Position numbers and translations under genes: made by a program
The notes under the pieces: generated by a model
What the model was told of the DNA's origin: nothing
Seen by the model: only the letters and a program-made list of their open reading frames with translations
Databases searched by the model: none
Source of the DNA: Thermoguttaceae bacterium
GTDB taxonomy: Bacteria > Planctomycetota > Planctomycetia > Pirellulales > Thermoguttaceae
Direction: 5' to 3'
DNA length: 49,211 nt
NCBI GenBank assembly: GCA_017557195.1
Contig: JAFZAL010000059.1
Location: 1-49,211 of the forward strand
Shown: positions 17,860 through 26,794 of the stretch, one piece after another
Position numbering within the stretch: the stretch's first letter is position 1
Layout of the letters: every line of letters starts with the position of its first letter

Positions 17860-17990
17860 TGTATCACCTATTTTTCATATCTCTTGCATCCACAAGACGT
17901 TACGAAACATTTCGCGCGTCCTGATTTTTGCCCTGTATATGATTTTTCCTACTTTTTGACCCCAATTTAATCAAATTTTTTGGAGTTTGA

Positions 17991-18018
17991 ATTATAACGA
18001 TTTATTCAGATTACTCAA
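17991..18018 (-). promoter_or_regulatory. Internal promoter upstream of rpmJ (alpha-operon promoter)
   Basis: On the minus strand TTGAGT, a 16-nt spacer and TATAAT lie about 130 nt before the rpmJ start, inside a 221-bp gap after map. It should drive rpmJ-rpsM-rpsK-rpoA-rplQ independently of the upstream genes. Confidence 0.6.
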
Positions 18019-18080
18019 GGGGGGGAAACGATTTTTTTGGAAAAACTTTAAAAATTTCTTGAAATTAGTCTTGACTTTTT

Positions 18081-18902
18081 CTATTTTTCCATCTCATTTT
18101 TAAAATTTGCATTCCAATATTCGTCATCTCCAGCTGTCAAAACCCACGGGCCGTCTTCTGTAATGGCGATTGTATGCTCATAGTGAACGCAAAGCTTGTG
18201 ATCTTTGGTTACCAAAGTCCATCCGTCTGAAAGCTGACGGAGATCAATCGTCCCAACGGTAATCATCGGCTCAACAGCAATTACCACGCCCGGACGAATC
18301 GCAAAATCGTATCCGGGGCACGGATAATTTGCCACCTGCGGCGGCTGGTGCATTTCATGACCAATGCCATGACCAACCATATCCTCTACAACATGGAAGC
18401 CGCAGCTGTGAACGTAGTCAGCCATCTCCTTTGCGATGAGATTCCAGCGGGTTTTGGTCGCCAGAAGCTCAATAGCAAGATTTAACGTGTTGTGACCGCA
18501 ATTCATCAGTTTTTTGACTTCCGGACCAACCGTTCCAACGGCATGAGTCCAGGCGGAATCGCCGCACCATCCGTTGATCTTCGCTCCGGTGTCACAACTG
18601 AGAATGTCGCCCTCGACCAGTTTCCTGTCATTGGGAATTCCATGGACGAGTTCTGCGTTGACCGACATGCATGTCACAGACGGATAGGGTTTTTGACGTC
18701 GTGACAGTTGAACGCCTTTGAAGCATCCGACCGCCTTGTTGGCGTCAAAATACTTTTCAACTTCGGAATCGATTTCTTTCGTTGTCACTCCTGGTTTAAC
18801 CATGCGTTCAACAATTCGATGCGCGTTATAAACAAGCAGCCCTGCCTGACGCATTTCACGAATTTCGCGACGAGAAAGCAATTCCTGCCGAAAGCTTTGC
18901 AT
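18081..18902 (-). CDS. map: Methionine aminopeptidase, type I
   Basis: The enzyme removes the initiator methionine from nascent proteins and uses two metal ions. The 273-residue protein has the ligands in order: Asp in SCDTGAKINGWCGDSAWT (two Asp), His in GHGIGHEMHQPP, Glu in AVEPMI and Glu in the YEHTIAITEDG segment. A short C-terminal extension follows the family end. The start is 2 bp after the adk stop codon, so the two are translationally linked. Confidence 0.96.
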   Translation of the reverse strand: MQSFRQELLSRREIREMRQAGLLVYNAHRIVERMVKPGVTTKEIDSEVEKYFDANKAVGCFKGVQLSRRQKPYPSVTCMSVNAELVHGIPNDRKLVEGDILSCDTGAKINGWCGDSAWTHAVGTVGPEVKKLMNCGHNTLNLAIELLATKTRWNLIAKEMADYVHSCGFHVVEDMVGHGIGHEMHQPPQVANYPCPGYDFAIRPGVVIAVEPMITVGTIDLRQLSDGWTLVTKDHKLCVHYEHTIAITEDGPWVLTAGDDEYWNANFKNEMEK

Positions 18903-18904
18903 GA

Positions 18905-19465
18905 CTATTTATTAACCTTTTCCATCTCTGCGACGACGCGATCAAAAATCTCGTCAATCGTTCCCAAACCGTTAACGCTCTTCAACAGACCGGATTTGCC
19001 GTAGTATTCCAGCAGCGGAGCAGTCTGATTTCGATAAGCCACCAGACGGTTGCGAATCGTGTCCGGATTGTCGTCCGCGCGGCCGCGGCCAGCCAAACGG
19101 GTAAAAAGCTCTTCTTCCGGAACCTGGAGTTCCAAAACGATGTCAAGCGGCGTGCCTTTCTTGGCAAGCATTTCATCCAACGCTTCCGCCTGAGCAATCG
19201 TTCGGGGGAAACCGTCAAGAAGATAACCGCCGTCACAGTCGCTCTGTCCAAGACGTTCTTCAATAATCGAAACGATGATTTCGTCCGGAACCAACGCTCC
19301 CGAAGACATGTATTCTTCAGCCTTGAGCCCGACTGGCGTCTTTGCGTCTCGAGCTGCGCGAAGCATATCGCCGGTGGAAAGATGAGCCATGTTGTACTTC
19401 TTAATCAGACGTTCAGCCTGCGTGCCCTTGCCCGCTCCCGGAGGGCCAATGAAAACCATTCTCAT
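18905..19465 (-). CDS. adk: Adenylate kinase
   Basis: It converts AMP and ATP to two ADP. The 186-residue protein has the P-loop GPPGAGKGT (7-15), AMP-site STGDMLRAA and the DGFPRTIAQAEALD segment. The lid is the short form (LAGRGRADDNPDTIRNRL), without the Cys4 zinc lid. It is followed within 2 bp by map and preceded by secY, as in Gram-positive-type secY-adk-map operons. Confidence 0.97.
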   Translation of the reverse strand: MRMVFIGPPGAGKGTQAERLIKKYNMAHLSTGDMLRAARDAKTPVGLKAEEYMSSGALVPDEIIVSIIEERLGQSDCDGGYLLDGFPRTIAQAEALDEMLAKKGTPLDIVLELQVPEEELFTRLAGRGRADDNPDTIRNRLVAYRNQTAPLLEYYGKSGLLKSVNGLGTIDEIFDRVVAEMEKVNK

Positions 19466-19590
19466 TAGTGCAATCCTTCTGTACAGTTAATGGTGAGGAA
19501 TTGTTTACTAAAAACTCGTTATTCATAAACGACGCATGAAACTTGTCGTTTTATTTCTAGCAAGAGGAAACCGCGATAAACGATTTCAAA

Positions 19591-19632
19591 AGTTCTTTCA
19601 ATGCCGCTGGGGATTGCAGCATTGAAAGAACT
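19591..19632 (-). terminator. Stem-loop between secY and adk
   Basis: A perfect 14-bp stem (AGTTCTTTCAATGC with GCATTGAAAGAACT, 14-nt loop) begins 17 bp after the secY stop on the minus strand and is followed by only TTTT. It is a partial terminator or an RNA processing or stability site that could lower adk-map expression relative to secY. Confidence 0.6.
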
Positions 19633-19648
19633 GAAAGATTTTTATAGC

Positions 19649-21025
19649 TTATTTCTGAAGCAGACCCGTGTAATTTCTCATTACAAGATGCGAGTCAATC
19701 TTCTGAACGAGGTCGAATGCAACGCTGACGGCAATGAGCAGTCCCGTACCGCCAAAGAAGCTGGATACGTCATAACTAACGCCCATGTAAGACGAAATAA
19801 CGGTCGGCAAAATTGCAACGATTGCAAGGAACGCAGCGCCAACGTATGTAATTCGGACCATAACTTTTTCCAGGTAATGAGCCGTTCGTTTTCCAGGACG
19901 GTGACCAGGAATAAAAGTGCCGTAATTTTTGAGGTTTTCCGCCATGTCCTGCGGGTTGAACGTAATCGCAGTCCAGAAATAGCAGAAGAAGTAAATCAAT
20001 GCGATGTACATCAAATTGTACGACAACGAACTGCCGCGAGCAAAGCAGTCAGCGCAGAAGTTAACGAAGTCTCCCCAGAAACCGGAAAAGCCATATCTTT
20101 GAAGCCAACGGAAAAGCAGCTGCGGGAACATCAGCAATGAACTTGCGAAAATGATCGGCATAACGCCCGCCTGATTGACTCGAAGCGGAAGATACTGACG
20201 GTTGCCGCCGAACTGACGTCGACCGCGAACGTGCTTGGCAGTCTGCGTTGGAATTCGACGCTGGCCGAGCGTTACAAATACAACGCCTGCGATAACGGCA
20301 ACAAACATGAATCCGAGAACAAGCAGCTTGTCAACGCCAATGCCGCCGCCGTCAGAGCTGATCTGTAAACCTTTTTCATAAATTGGACTAAAGATGTCGT
20401 AAGCGGCGCGAGGCATACGGGCGACAATACCAGCCATAATTAACAAACTGATGCCGTTGCCAATGCCGTATTCGTCAATCTGTTCTCCAATCCACATCAA
20501 AAATGCGGTTCCACAGGTCATTGTCAAAATTGACATTAACCACCAGGACGTATAAATATGTCCGTTTGATGAAACAAACGCCGTATTAATCAAGCCTTCA
20601 GGTCTGCTGGCAAGATAACCCAAATACGCTGCCGACTGGAACAAACAGATGATGACAGTAGCGTATCGAGTCCATTCGTTAATCTTTTTACGGCCAGTCT
20701 CGCCTTCTTTCTGAAGCTTTTTAAGGGGTTCGTAAACGCTGCCCAACAACTGGAAAATAATGGACGCCGAAATGTACGGCATAATTCCCAATCCAAAAAT
20801 GGTTGCTTGAGAAATTTCACTGGCGCTGAAGATGGCAACTGTATTTAACAATTCCCCCAGATTGTCCGAATTCAAATTCTCTGCAAATTTTCCCAATTTA
20901 GCCTGGTCAATTACCGGCAGTTGAATCCAGGAACCAACGCGGAAAACCATAAGAAACAGAAGCGTCAGCAAAATTTTCTTGCGAAGCTCTGGTATGCTAA
21001 AGATTACCCTGATTTTTTCCAACAT
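19649..21025 (-). CDS. secY: Preprotein translocase subunit SecY
   Basis: The 458-residue protein has ten predicted membrane helices and forms the Sec channel with SecE and SecG. Typical segments are VFRVGSWIQLPVID near helix 1, GLGIMPYISASIIFQLL (plug and helix 2), QRRIPTQTAKH in the cytoplasmic SecA/ribosome-binding loop, and FIPGHRPGKRT before the last helices. It is separated from rplO by an unusually long 375-bp gap and may have its own promoter. It starts with AAGGA about 10 nt upstream. Confidence 0.97.
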   Translation of the reverse strand: MLEKIRVIFSIPELRKKILLTLLFLMVFRVGSWIQLPVIDQAKLGKFAENLNSDNLGELLNTVAIFSASEISQATIFGLGIMPYISASIIFQLLGSVYEPLKKLQKEGETGRKKINEWTRYATVIICLFQSAAYLGYLASRPEGLINTAFVSSNGHIYTSWWLMSILTMTCGTAFLMWIGEQIDEYGIGNGISLLIMAGIVARMPRAAYDIFSPIYEKGLQISSDGGGIGVDKLLVLGFMFVAVIAGVVFVTLGQRRIPTQTAKHVRGRRQFGGNRQYLPLRVNQAGVMPIIFASSLLMFPQLLFRWLQRYGFSGFWGDFVNFCADCFARGSSLSYNLMYIALIYFFCYFWTAITFNPQDMAENLKNYGTFIPGHRPGKRTAHYLEKVMVRITYVGAAFLAIVAILPTVISSYMGVSYDVSSFFGGTGLLIAVSVAFDLVQKIDSHLVMRNYTGLLQK

Positions 21026-21400
21026 GTTTAATACGTCCTTGTGGGGTTATAATAACCAGTATGGCGAATTGACTGTCTCGAAACTCAACTTTCATTCGAC
21101 TGCTTCATCACGCAGTCATGCGAAAAACGCCGCCCTAAACAGGCTTCAAACGAAAATTCAATTTCGTCGCATTCAATCCGCTAACCCAAAAGTATTATCA
21201 TTCCAGAGGTTGTCTCCAATGACGCCTCATACGGAATTAAACGACTAAAACCTTGTCTAAAGGATAACGATTTTCCTGTCATTTTGCCCATCCTGACATA
21301 ATCAACGACAAAAATCGTCATGTCTATCATACGCCAACGCCGACTGGGTTTGTAACACAGTCGGCAACGCGTAAAACCAAATAAGCTGTTGTGACAATAC
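21026..21400. other. Non-coding gap between rplO and secY
   Basis: The 375-bp stretch has no convincing gene. It contains a perfect 8-bp stem (GCCGACTG 21339-21346 with CAGTCGGC 21358-21365) 36 bp after the rplO stop, without a T run. No clear promoter for secY was found, although weak -10-like sequences lie close to its start. Confidence 0.5.
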
Positions 21401-21898
21401 TTATTTAGCTCTCATTTTATTCTTAACGACCGGCTTGCGTTGTTCAGCGGTTTCCATTGTGCAACCGGCGGCAGCCAGTTTTTCTGCAGCTGTTTTGCTG
21501 AACTTGTGAGCCTTAACGGTCAGCTTTTTGGTGATTTCGCCAACGCCGAGAATCTTCAGAACGACAAATTTCTTTGCCAAAGAATTCTTGATGATTCCCT
21601 GTTCTTTGAGCGTTTCAACGGAAACAACGTCGCCGTCTTCGAATATAGCGTCAAGATCTCTAACGTTAACCGCGAAAACTTCGTCCGCAAACTGATTGTT
21701 GAATCCACGCATCGGAATACGCTGAACGGTCGGAAGCATACCGCCTTCAAACGTTCCTTTATCGTGATGACCAGAACGAGATCCGTCGCCTTTGGCGCCG
21801 CGGCCAGCGTAACGGCCAATGCCGGAACCGGTTCCGCGACCAACGCGTTTGCGGGACTTGTTTTTACTAATGCCTTTATTTACTTCTGTGATATTCAT
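21401..21898 (-). CDS. rplO: Large ribosomal subunit protein uL15
   Basis: The 165-residue protein has the classical Gly/Arg-rich N-terminus (KNKSRKRVGRGTGSGIGRYAG, then DGSRSGHHDKGTFEGGMLP) and a C-terminal L18e-like domain. The rpsE stop and rplO start overlap as TAATG, so they are translationally coupled. The rpmD (uL30) gene normally found between rpsE and rplO is absent. Confidence 0.96.
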   Translation of the reverse strand: MNITEVNKGISKNKSRKRVGRGTGSGIGRYAGRGAKGDGSRSGHHDKGTFEGGMLPTVQRIPMRGFNNQFADEVFAVNVRDLDAIFEDGDVVSVETLKEQGIIKNSLAKKFVVLKILGVGEITKKLTVKAHKFSKTAAEKLAAAGCTMETAEQRKPVVKNKMRAK

Positions 21899-22377
21899 TA
21901 CAACGATACTCCTCGAAGACGTTCAACTTCTTGCTTGGAACGAACGCTCTGCAAACCGGCAATCGCCGCTTTGACGAGGTTCATTGCGTTACTTGTGCCA
22001 TAACTCTTGGTAAGAATGTCGTGGATGCCAGCCGCTTCGCAAACCGCGCGGACTGCTGCTCCAGCAATAATACCAGTACCAGGACGGGCGGGAACCATAA
22101 CGACTTTCGCCGAGCCGAATTCTCCAATGACCTGATGCGGAATGGTCGTTCCGTCAAGGGAGATGTCAACCAGACTGCGGGTTCCGTCTTTGGTCGCCTT
22201 GTCTACTGCGGGGGGAACTTCATTGGCTTTGCCGTAACCCCAACCAACTTTACCTTTTCCGTCGCCAACAACTACCATAGCCGCAAAGCTGTAGCGTTTA
22301 CCGCCCTTGACTACGTTTGAGCACCGACGGACACAGACTGTTTTTGATTCCAGTTCGTTTTGATGTTCTGAAGACAT
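21898..22377 (-). CDS. rpsE: Small ribosomal subunit protein uS5
   Basis: The 159-residue protein helps decoding fidelity at the 30S mRNA entry site. RRCSNVVKGGKRYSFAAMVVVGDG and GKANEVPPAVDKA are diagnostic of the N-terminal dsRNA-binding-like domain, and the PARPGTGIIAGAAVRAVCE segment of the second domain. It overlaps rplO by one base. Confidence 0.97.
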   Translation of the reverse strand: MSSEHQNELESKTVCVRRCSNVVKGGKRYSFAAMVVVGDGKGKVGWGYGKANEVPPAVDKATKDGTRSLVDISLDGTTIPHQVIGEFGSAKVVMVPARPGTGIIAGAAVRAVCEAAGIHDILTKSYGTSNAMNLVKAAIAGLQSVRSKQEVERLRGVSL

Positions 22378-22419
22378 GCTATTTCGCCTATTTCTAAATG
22401 GTTATGATTTCGATTGAGG

Positions 22420-22896
22420 TTATTTTTTAGCTCCCTTGGCTTTAGCGGCTTTCGCTTCCGCTTTAGCGGCTTTCTTCGCTGCGCCAGACTGGGCGGCAAC
22501 TTTCTTCGGAGCGTTATCGCCTTTGGCGCCAAGGTTCAGACCAGCGTCGCGAGCCGCATCTGCCAAAGCCGCCAAACGTCCGTGATATTTGTATCCGCGA
22601 CGATCAAAAGCAGCTTCTTTAACGCCAGCCGCCAACGCGCGTTCTGCAATCGCCTTGCCAACAAGAGCCGCCGCAGCGCAGTTGCCGCCATAAACGCCTT
22701 CACCGCAAATGGCTTTGTCTTGCGTTGAAGCGCTGGCAATTGTTGTATGCGTATTGTCGTCAATAAGTTGTACGTAAATGTGTTTCAAACTGCGATAAAC
22801 GCACAAACGAGGCCGAGAGGAAACCGCTTTAAGGTGGTTACTGACTCTGAACGTTCGTCGTTTGCGTACAATTCCTTTAGCTTTGCAATGTTCCAC
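22420..22896 (-). CDS. rplR: Large ribosomal subunit protein uL18 with Ala/Lys-rich tail
   Basis: It binds 5S rRNA. From GTG 22896 it has 158 residues against about 120 normally. The core contains RRTFRVSNHLKAVSSRPRL, VYRSLKHIYVQLIDD and FDRRGYKYHGRLAALADAARDAGL. A roughly 30-residue tail of Ala and Lys (KKAAKAEAKAAKAKGAKK) follows and explains the excess. AAAGG lies upstream of the GTG. A good promoter lies in the gap before it. Confidence 0.95.
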   Translation of the reverse strand: MEHCKAKGIVRKRRTFRVSNHLKAVSSRPRLCVYRSLKHIYVQLIDDNTHTTIASASTQDKAICGEGVYGGNCAAAALVGKAIAERALAAGVKEAAFDRRGYKYHGRLAALADAARDAGLNLGAKGDNAPKKVAAQSGAAKKAAKAEAKAAKAKGAKK

Positions 22897-22932
22897 AATT
22901 ATACCTTTTCTTTCAATTCAGGGCAAGCCCGA

Positions 22933-22961
22933 ATTATAAACGTTTGATTGGTTCCATACAA
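22933..22961 (-). promoter_or_regulatory. Internal promoter upstream of rplR
   Basis: On the minus strand TTGTAT, a 17-nt spacer and TATAAT lie about 40 bp before rplR, in the 178-bp gap after rplF. The same gap holds a CCGTCTTTT...AAAAGACGG inverted repeat, so rplR-rpsE-rplO may be partly uncoupled from upstream transcription. Confidence 0.55.
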
Positions 22962-23074
22962 TCTGTTGTATTTTACCGTCTTTTACGTTTTTGGGAATGA
23001 CCCCCACATGGATAAAAGACGGCAAAATTATTGACTTTTTATCGTCATCCGAATCCGAATAACGTTAAAAGACG

Positions 23075-23614
23075 TTATTTACCAACGTTCTTGCGTTCCT
23101 TGCGGCGAACCTGTTCGTTTTCATAACGAATGCCTTTGCCCAAATAGGGTTCCGGCTTGCGAATGGCTCGAACGGAAGCGGCAAAGTTGGTTACGCGCTG
23201 TTTGTCGATGCCCTGAATAACAATCGCTTGCTGGTTGGGGCATGTAACCTTCAGATCAGAAGGAATTTCAACGTGAATTTCGTTAGCAAATCCAACGCGA
23301 AGCTGAAGCTGTGTTCCCTGAACTGCGGCAATATAACCGGTTCCAACCAGCTGTAATTTGCGCTCGTATCCCTGGGATACGCCAATAACGTTGTTTGCCA
23401 ACAACGCGCGGGTCAGACCAAAGAACGCGCGAGTCTGGCGATCTTCAGCCGAAATGCTCACTTTGAGAGAATTGTCTTCAAAGACAACGTCAACCTTCGG
23501 AGGAATGGTCAATGACAGTTTGCCTTTGGGACCTTCAAGTTCAACAATCCCGTTTTCGATCTTTACCTTAACTCCGGCGGGAATATCAACGGGCTTCTTT
23601 CCAATTCGTGACAT
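23075..23614 (-). CDS. rplF: Large ribosomal subunit protein uL6
   Basis: The 179-residue protein lies near the sarcin-ricin loop. MSRIGKKPVDIPAGVKVKI at the start, VSQGYERKLQLVGTGY and the C-terminal RKPEPYLGKGIRYENE are diagnostic of the two L6 domains. Length is normal. It follows rpsH after 111 bp containing a hairpin. Confidence 0.97.
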   Translation of the reverse strand: MSRIGKKPVDIPAGVKVKIENGIVELEGPKGKLSLTIPPKVDVVFEDNSLKVSISAEDRQTRAFFGLTRALLANNVIGVSQGYERKLQLVGTGYIAAVQGTQLQLRVGFANEIHVEIPSDLKVTCPNQQAIVIQGIDKQRVTNFAASVRAIRKPEPYLGKGIRYENEQVRRKERKNVGK

Positions 23615-23666
23615 GGATTTAATCCTTTGACATAAAAATTAACAATATGAGGTTTTCTGCCTATCC

Positions 23667-23712
23667 CTCAATATTGAGATTTTCCTGTAACGGCGCTCAA
23701 GAGAACGCCGTT
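23667..23712. other. Two inverted repeats between rpsH and rplF
   Basis: CTCAATATTGAG (23667-23678) is a perfect 12-nt palindrome, and AACGGCG/CGCCGTT (23689-23712) is a 7-bp stem with a 10-nt loop just after the rpsH stop. Neither has a T run; they are intercistronic mRNA structures of unknown use. Confidence 0.4.
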
Positions 23713-23725
23713 TGCGAAAAATCTA

Positions 23726-24121
23726 TTACCAAACTTCACACAAAACTTCGCCGCCAATATTCTTTTGACGGGCAACGCGATCGCTGACAACGCCGCTTGA
23801 GCTGCTGATGACGGTAATTCCCAAACCGTTCAAAACCGGCTTGAGTTCCGATGAAGAGCTGTAAACGCGGCGGCCCGGCTTGCTGAGCCGTTTGATGTGA
23901 CGAATAACTTTTTCGCCATTCTGGCCATATTTAAGCGTCAGACGAAGTGTATTGCAAGGCTGAGCTTCAATAATTTCCCAGTCCCAAATGTATCCTTCAC
24001 TCTTGAGGACGTCTGCAATACCTTTTTTAATATTTGAGTACGGCAAATCGACGTGAGATCGTTCTACGCGCACTGCATTGCGGATACGAGTTAACATATC
24101 AGCGATGGGGTCGGTCATCAT
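23726..24121 (-). CDS. rpsH: Small ribosomal subunit protein uS8
   Basis: The 131-residue protein binds the central domain of 16S rRNA and in E. coli represses the spc operon. MMTDPIADMLTRIRNAVRVERSH at the start and the GLGITVISSSSGVVSDRVARQ end are diagnostic. It starts 14 bp after rpsN. Confidence 0.97.
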   Translation of the reverse strand: MMTDPIADMLTRIRNAVRVERSHVDLPYSNIKKGIADVLKSEGYIWDWEIIEAQPCNTLRLTLKYGQNGEKVIRHIKRLSKPGRRVYSSSSELKPVLNGLGITVISSSSGVVSDRVARQKNIGGEVLCEVW

Positions 24122-24135
24122 AGTATTTTATCCCT

Positions 24136-24321
24136 TTACCAGCTTGCCTTTTTAACACCAGGAATCAAACCCTGATCCGCCAACTTGCGGAAACAGATAC
24201 GACATAATCCAAATTTGCGATAAACCGCGCGCGGACGACCGCAAAGCTTACAGCGACTTTCTTTGCGCGTCATAAACTTCGGCGCGCGATTCGCTTTTGC
24301 TATTTTCGACTTACTAGCCAT
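24136..24321 (-). CDS. rpsN: Small ribosomal subunit protein uS14, zinc-binding form
   Basis: The 61-residue short form carries [20 protein letters not shown], a complete four-Cys zinc site, and ends [11 protein letters not shown]. The C- form of E. coli is about 40 residues longer and lacks these Cys. It lies 12 bp after rplE. Confidence 0.97.
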   Translation of the reverse strand: MASKSKIAKANRAPKFMTRKESRCKLCGRPRAVYRKFGLCRICFRKLADQGLIPGVKKASW

Positions 24322-24333
24322 TCTGATGATTCC

Positions 24334-24888
24334 TTATTTCTTGTTATCTGTTTTATAAGGCATTCCGAACAATTTCAACAGCAAACGAGCTTCTTCGTCG
24401 CTGGGAACGTTCGTAACCATGGTGATGTTTAAACCTTGCGGACGGACGAATTTATCAGGATTCAACTCCGGGAATACCAACTGTTCGGTAAGTCCCAGGT
24501 TGTAGTTGCCGCGACCGTCAAAACCGCTGGGGTTAAGACCACGGAAGTCGCGAACTCGAGGAATCGCATAAGAAATCAAACGATCCAAAAATTCGTACAT
24601 TCTCGCGCCACGAAGCGTAACTTTGCAGCCAATCGCCTGTCCTTCACGAAGATGGAAGTTGGCAATGGACTTTTTCGCAAGCGTTACAACCGGCTTCTGA
24701 CCGGTGATGAGGCTCATCGCTTCAACAGCTTCCTCAAGGTGCTTCTTTTCGTTAATCGCGCTTCCAACGCCCATGTTGACTACGATCTTTTCCAGTTTCG
24801 GAATCGACATCGGGTTTTCGCGCCCCAACTGTTTCTTCAGTTCAGGAACGATTTCCTGCTTGTACTTTGTTAATAAACGGGGTTCCAT
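24334..24888 (-). CDS. rplE: Large ribosomal subunit protein uL5
   Basis: The 184-residue protein binds 5S rRNA and contacts the small subunit. [14 protein letters not shown] (29-42), [21 protein letters not shown] and [20 protein letters not shown] are diagnostic. Length is normal. Confidence 0.97.
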   Translation of the reverse strand: MEPRLLTKYKQEIVPELKKQLGRENPMSIPKLEKIVVNMGVGSAINEKKHLEEAVEAMSLITGQKPVVTLAKKSIANFHLREGQAIGCKVTLRGARMYEFLDRLISYAIPRVRDFRGLNPSGFDGRGNYNLGLTEQLVFPELNPDKFVRPQGLNITMVTNVPSDEEARLLLKLFGMPYKTDNKK

Positions 24889-24955
24889 TTTATTCCTTCG
24901 GTTGGAGTTCTATGCCAATCCGGGCGCCGAACGTCGTTAAGCGCCGTATTGTAAA

Positions 24956-25300
24956 CTATTTGCCTGCTTTAGCCTTTTCGCCTTTGACAGTCTGAACTGT
25001 CGCAGCGCACTTTTTGCAGAACAATTCTTTGGTTCCTTCATCATTGAATCGAGCGCCAAGCTTTGTCGCTTTGCCGCATAACGGGCAAACAAACATAATG
25101 TTGGAAAGCTGAATAGGCTGCTCAATCTTCAGGATGCCGCCTCGCGGGTTACGCTGATTCGGCTTGACGTGCTTGCTAACCTGATTAATTCCGGCGACAA
25201 TTGCGCGTCCGCTTTTACGGTCGATGCTCATGACCTTGCCGCGCTTGCCTTTGTTTTTGCCGGTGATAACTTCTACAGTATCGTTAACTTTAATTCTCAT
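24956..25300 (-). CDS. rplX: Large ribosomal subunit protein uL24 with zinc-ribbon tail
   Basis: An assembly initiator of the 50S subunit with a KOW motif (VITGKNKGKRGKVMSID). It ends with a CPLC...CKKC zinc-ribbon, as in many uL24 proteins, plus a short basic tail. I chose ATG 25300, whose A is shared with the rplN stop (TGATG); the in-frame GTG 25303 would add one residue. Translational coupling with rplN is clear. Confidence 0.95.
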   Translation of the reverse strand: MRIKVNDTVEVITGKNKGKRGKVMSIDRKSGRAIVAGINQVSKHVKPNQRNPRGGILKIEQPIQLSNIMFVCPLCGKATKLGARFNDEGTKELFCKKCAATVQTVKGEKAKAGK

Positions 25301-25668
25301 CACACAACCTCGCTGGCAAGGGAAATAATTTTCATAAAATTGCGTTCGCGCAGTTCACGAGCAACAGCCCCAAAAATACGGGTTCCACGAGGATTATTGT
25401 CTTTATCAATAATTACCGCGGCGTTGCTGTCGAAACGAACATAACTGCCATCTGCACGGCGAACCGGAGACTTTGTACGAACGATTACCGCTTTGACAAC
25501 TGAGCCTTTCTGGATGTTGCTGCCAGGAATAACGCTCTTAACGGAACAAACAATGACTTCGCCCAACTTGGCGCAACGTTTGTGAGTTCCGCCGAGAACC
25601 TTGATGCACATCAACTCTTTGGCGCCCGTGTTGTCGGCTACAGTAAGCCGCGTTTGCATCTGAATCAT
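25300..25668 (-). CDS. rplN: Large ribosomal subunit protein uL14
   Basis: The 122-residue protein forms intersubunit bridges. [22 protein letters not shown] at the start, [21 protein letters not shown] and the [20 protein letters not shown] end are diagnostic. It overlaps rplX. Confidence 0.98.
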   Translation of the reverse strand: MIQMQTRLTVADNTGAKELMCIKVLGGTHKRCAKLGEVIVCSVKSVIPGSNIQKGSVVKAVIVRTKSPVRRADGSYVRFDSNAAVIIDKDNNPRGTRIFGAVARELRERNFMKIISLASEVV

Positions 25669-25752
25669 TTTAACACCTTAACATATTGTTAAATTACTTT
25701 AATTGTCGTTGACAAATGCCGCCAGTCATGACGACATCGCACCGCTGACGAA

Positions 25753-26040
25753 TTATTTACCCTGCGCCGCTGCACGAAGAGCCGAAATATCAATAACTTC
25801 GCCCTTCTCAACGATGCGAACGAGGTTCCAACGCTTCATTTTGGACATCGGACGAGATTCTTCAATTTCGACCATGTCGCCCGTCTTGGACTCGTTGTTT
25901 TCGTCATGGGTAATGCAGACCGTCTTGCGTTTGATGTACTTCCCATACTTAGGATGCTTTTCCAATCGCGAAATTTCAACGCGACGCGTTTTATCCATTT
26001 TGTCGGAGGTAACCAGACCAATAAACAACTTTTTCGGCAT
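25753..26040 (-). CDS. rpsQ: Small ribosomal subunit protein uS17
   Basis: The 95-residue primary 16S rRNA-binding protein has the OB-fold signature [19 protein letters not shown], then [17 protein letters not shown] and [13 protein letters not shown]. It lies between rpmC and rplN in the standard order. Confidence 0.96.
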   Translation of the reverse strand: MPKKLFIGLVTSDKMDKTRRVEISRLEKHPKYGKYIKRKTVCITHDENNESKTGDMVEIEESRPMSKMKRWNLVRIVEKGEVIDISALRAAAQGK

Positions 26041-26113
26041 TTTTATACCTTTGTTTTCTTGTAATTTTCCGCGCCGCCAGAACTACTGACGACGTATAAA
26101 TTTTGCGAAACAA

Positions 26114-26323
26114 CTATTTGCCCAAACCAAGCTCGCGCTCTCTCTGGACGGTTTTAATCTTTGCGATAAGTTTGCGATTCTTCAGCAATTCGGTCGGAGT
26201 GTCCAGACGTTCCATCTGGGACTTGATCCGAAGACGAAACATCGCATTGCGGGCTTCTACCAAAGTCGCATTGAGCTGTTCGTCGCTCATCTCGCGAAGT
26301 TCGGATGTTTTCGTTAGTGACAT
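26114..26323 (-). CDS. rpmC: Large ribosomal subunit protein uL29
   Basis: The 69-residue two-helix protein at the tunnel exit has TSELREMSDEQLNATLVEAR at the start and the LIAKIKTVQRERELG end. Length and position between rplP and rpsQ are normal. Confidence 0.95.
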   Translation of the reverse strand: MSLTKTSELREMSDEQLNATLVEARNAMFRLRIKSQMERLDTPTELLKNRKLIAKIKTVQRERELGLGK

Positions 26324-26377
26324 TTTACTTCTCGCTATTCTTTTTTAGGCGTCCAAAAATTTAGGACGATGCTCAAA

Positions 26378-26794
26378 TTACATAACTCGACGCGATACCA
26401 TTCGAACCGGGACGGGCATTTTGTGCGCCAAACGGGCCAAGCACATGCGCGCTGCTTCTTCAGTTGTACCGCCGATCTCATACAAAATCGTTCCGGTGCG
26501 AACTACAGCTGCCCAATATTCGGGTTCGCCTTTTCCTTTTCCCATACGAGTTTCCAACGGCGTGCTGGAAATCGGTTTGGTCGGGAATATTCTTACAAAC
26601 AGTCTGCCCTCGCCGCGAAGGTATTGTTGAGCAGCGATACGGCCGGCTTCTATTGTTGCCGCTGGAATCCATCCAGCCTGCAGCGTTTGCAATCCAAAGT
26701 CTCCAAAGACGACGCGGTTGCCGCGAGAGGCATTACCTCTTAGCCGTCTTCTTTGTTCCTTTCGATGCTTTACTCTCTTGGGCATATTTGCCAT
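26378..26794 (-). CDS. rplP: Large ribosomal subunit protein uL16
   Basis: It organises the A site of the peptidyl transferase centre. I chose ATG 26794 (MANMPKRVKHRKEQRRRLRG, 138 aa), which has GAGG 9 nt upstream and fits the family; an upstream in-frame start at 26809 adds five residues. GWIPAATIEAGRIAAQQ and GKGKGEPEYWAAVV are diagnostic. The first 62 nt overlap the end of rpsC in another frame, so about 20 codons are read twice. Confidence 0.95.
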   Translation of the reverse strand: MANMPKRVKHRKEQRRRLRGNASRGNRVVFGDFGLQTLQAGWIPAATIEAGRIAAQQYLRGEGRLFVRIFPTKPISSTPLETRMGKGKGEPEYWAAVVRTGTILYEIGGTTEEAARMCLARLAHKMPVPVRMVSRRVM

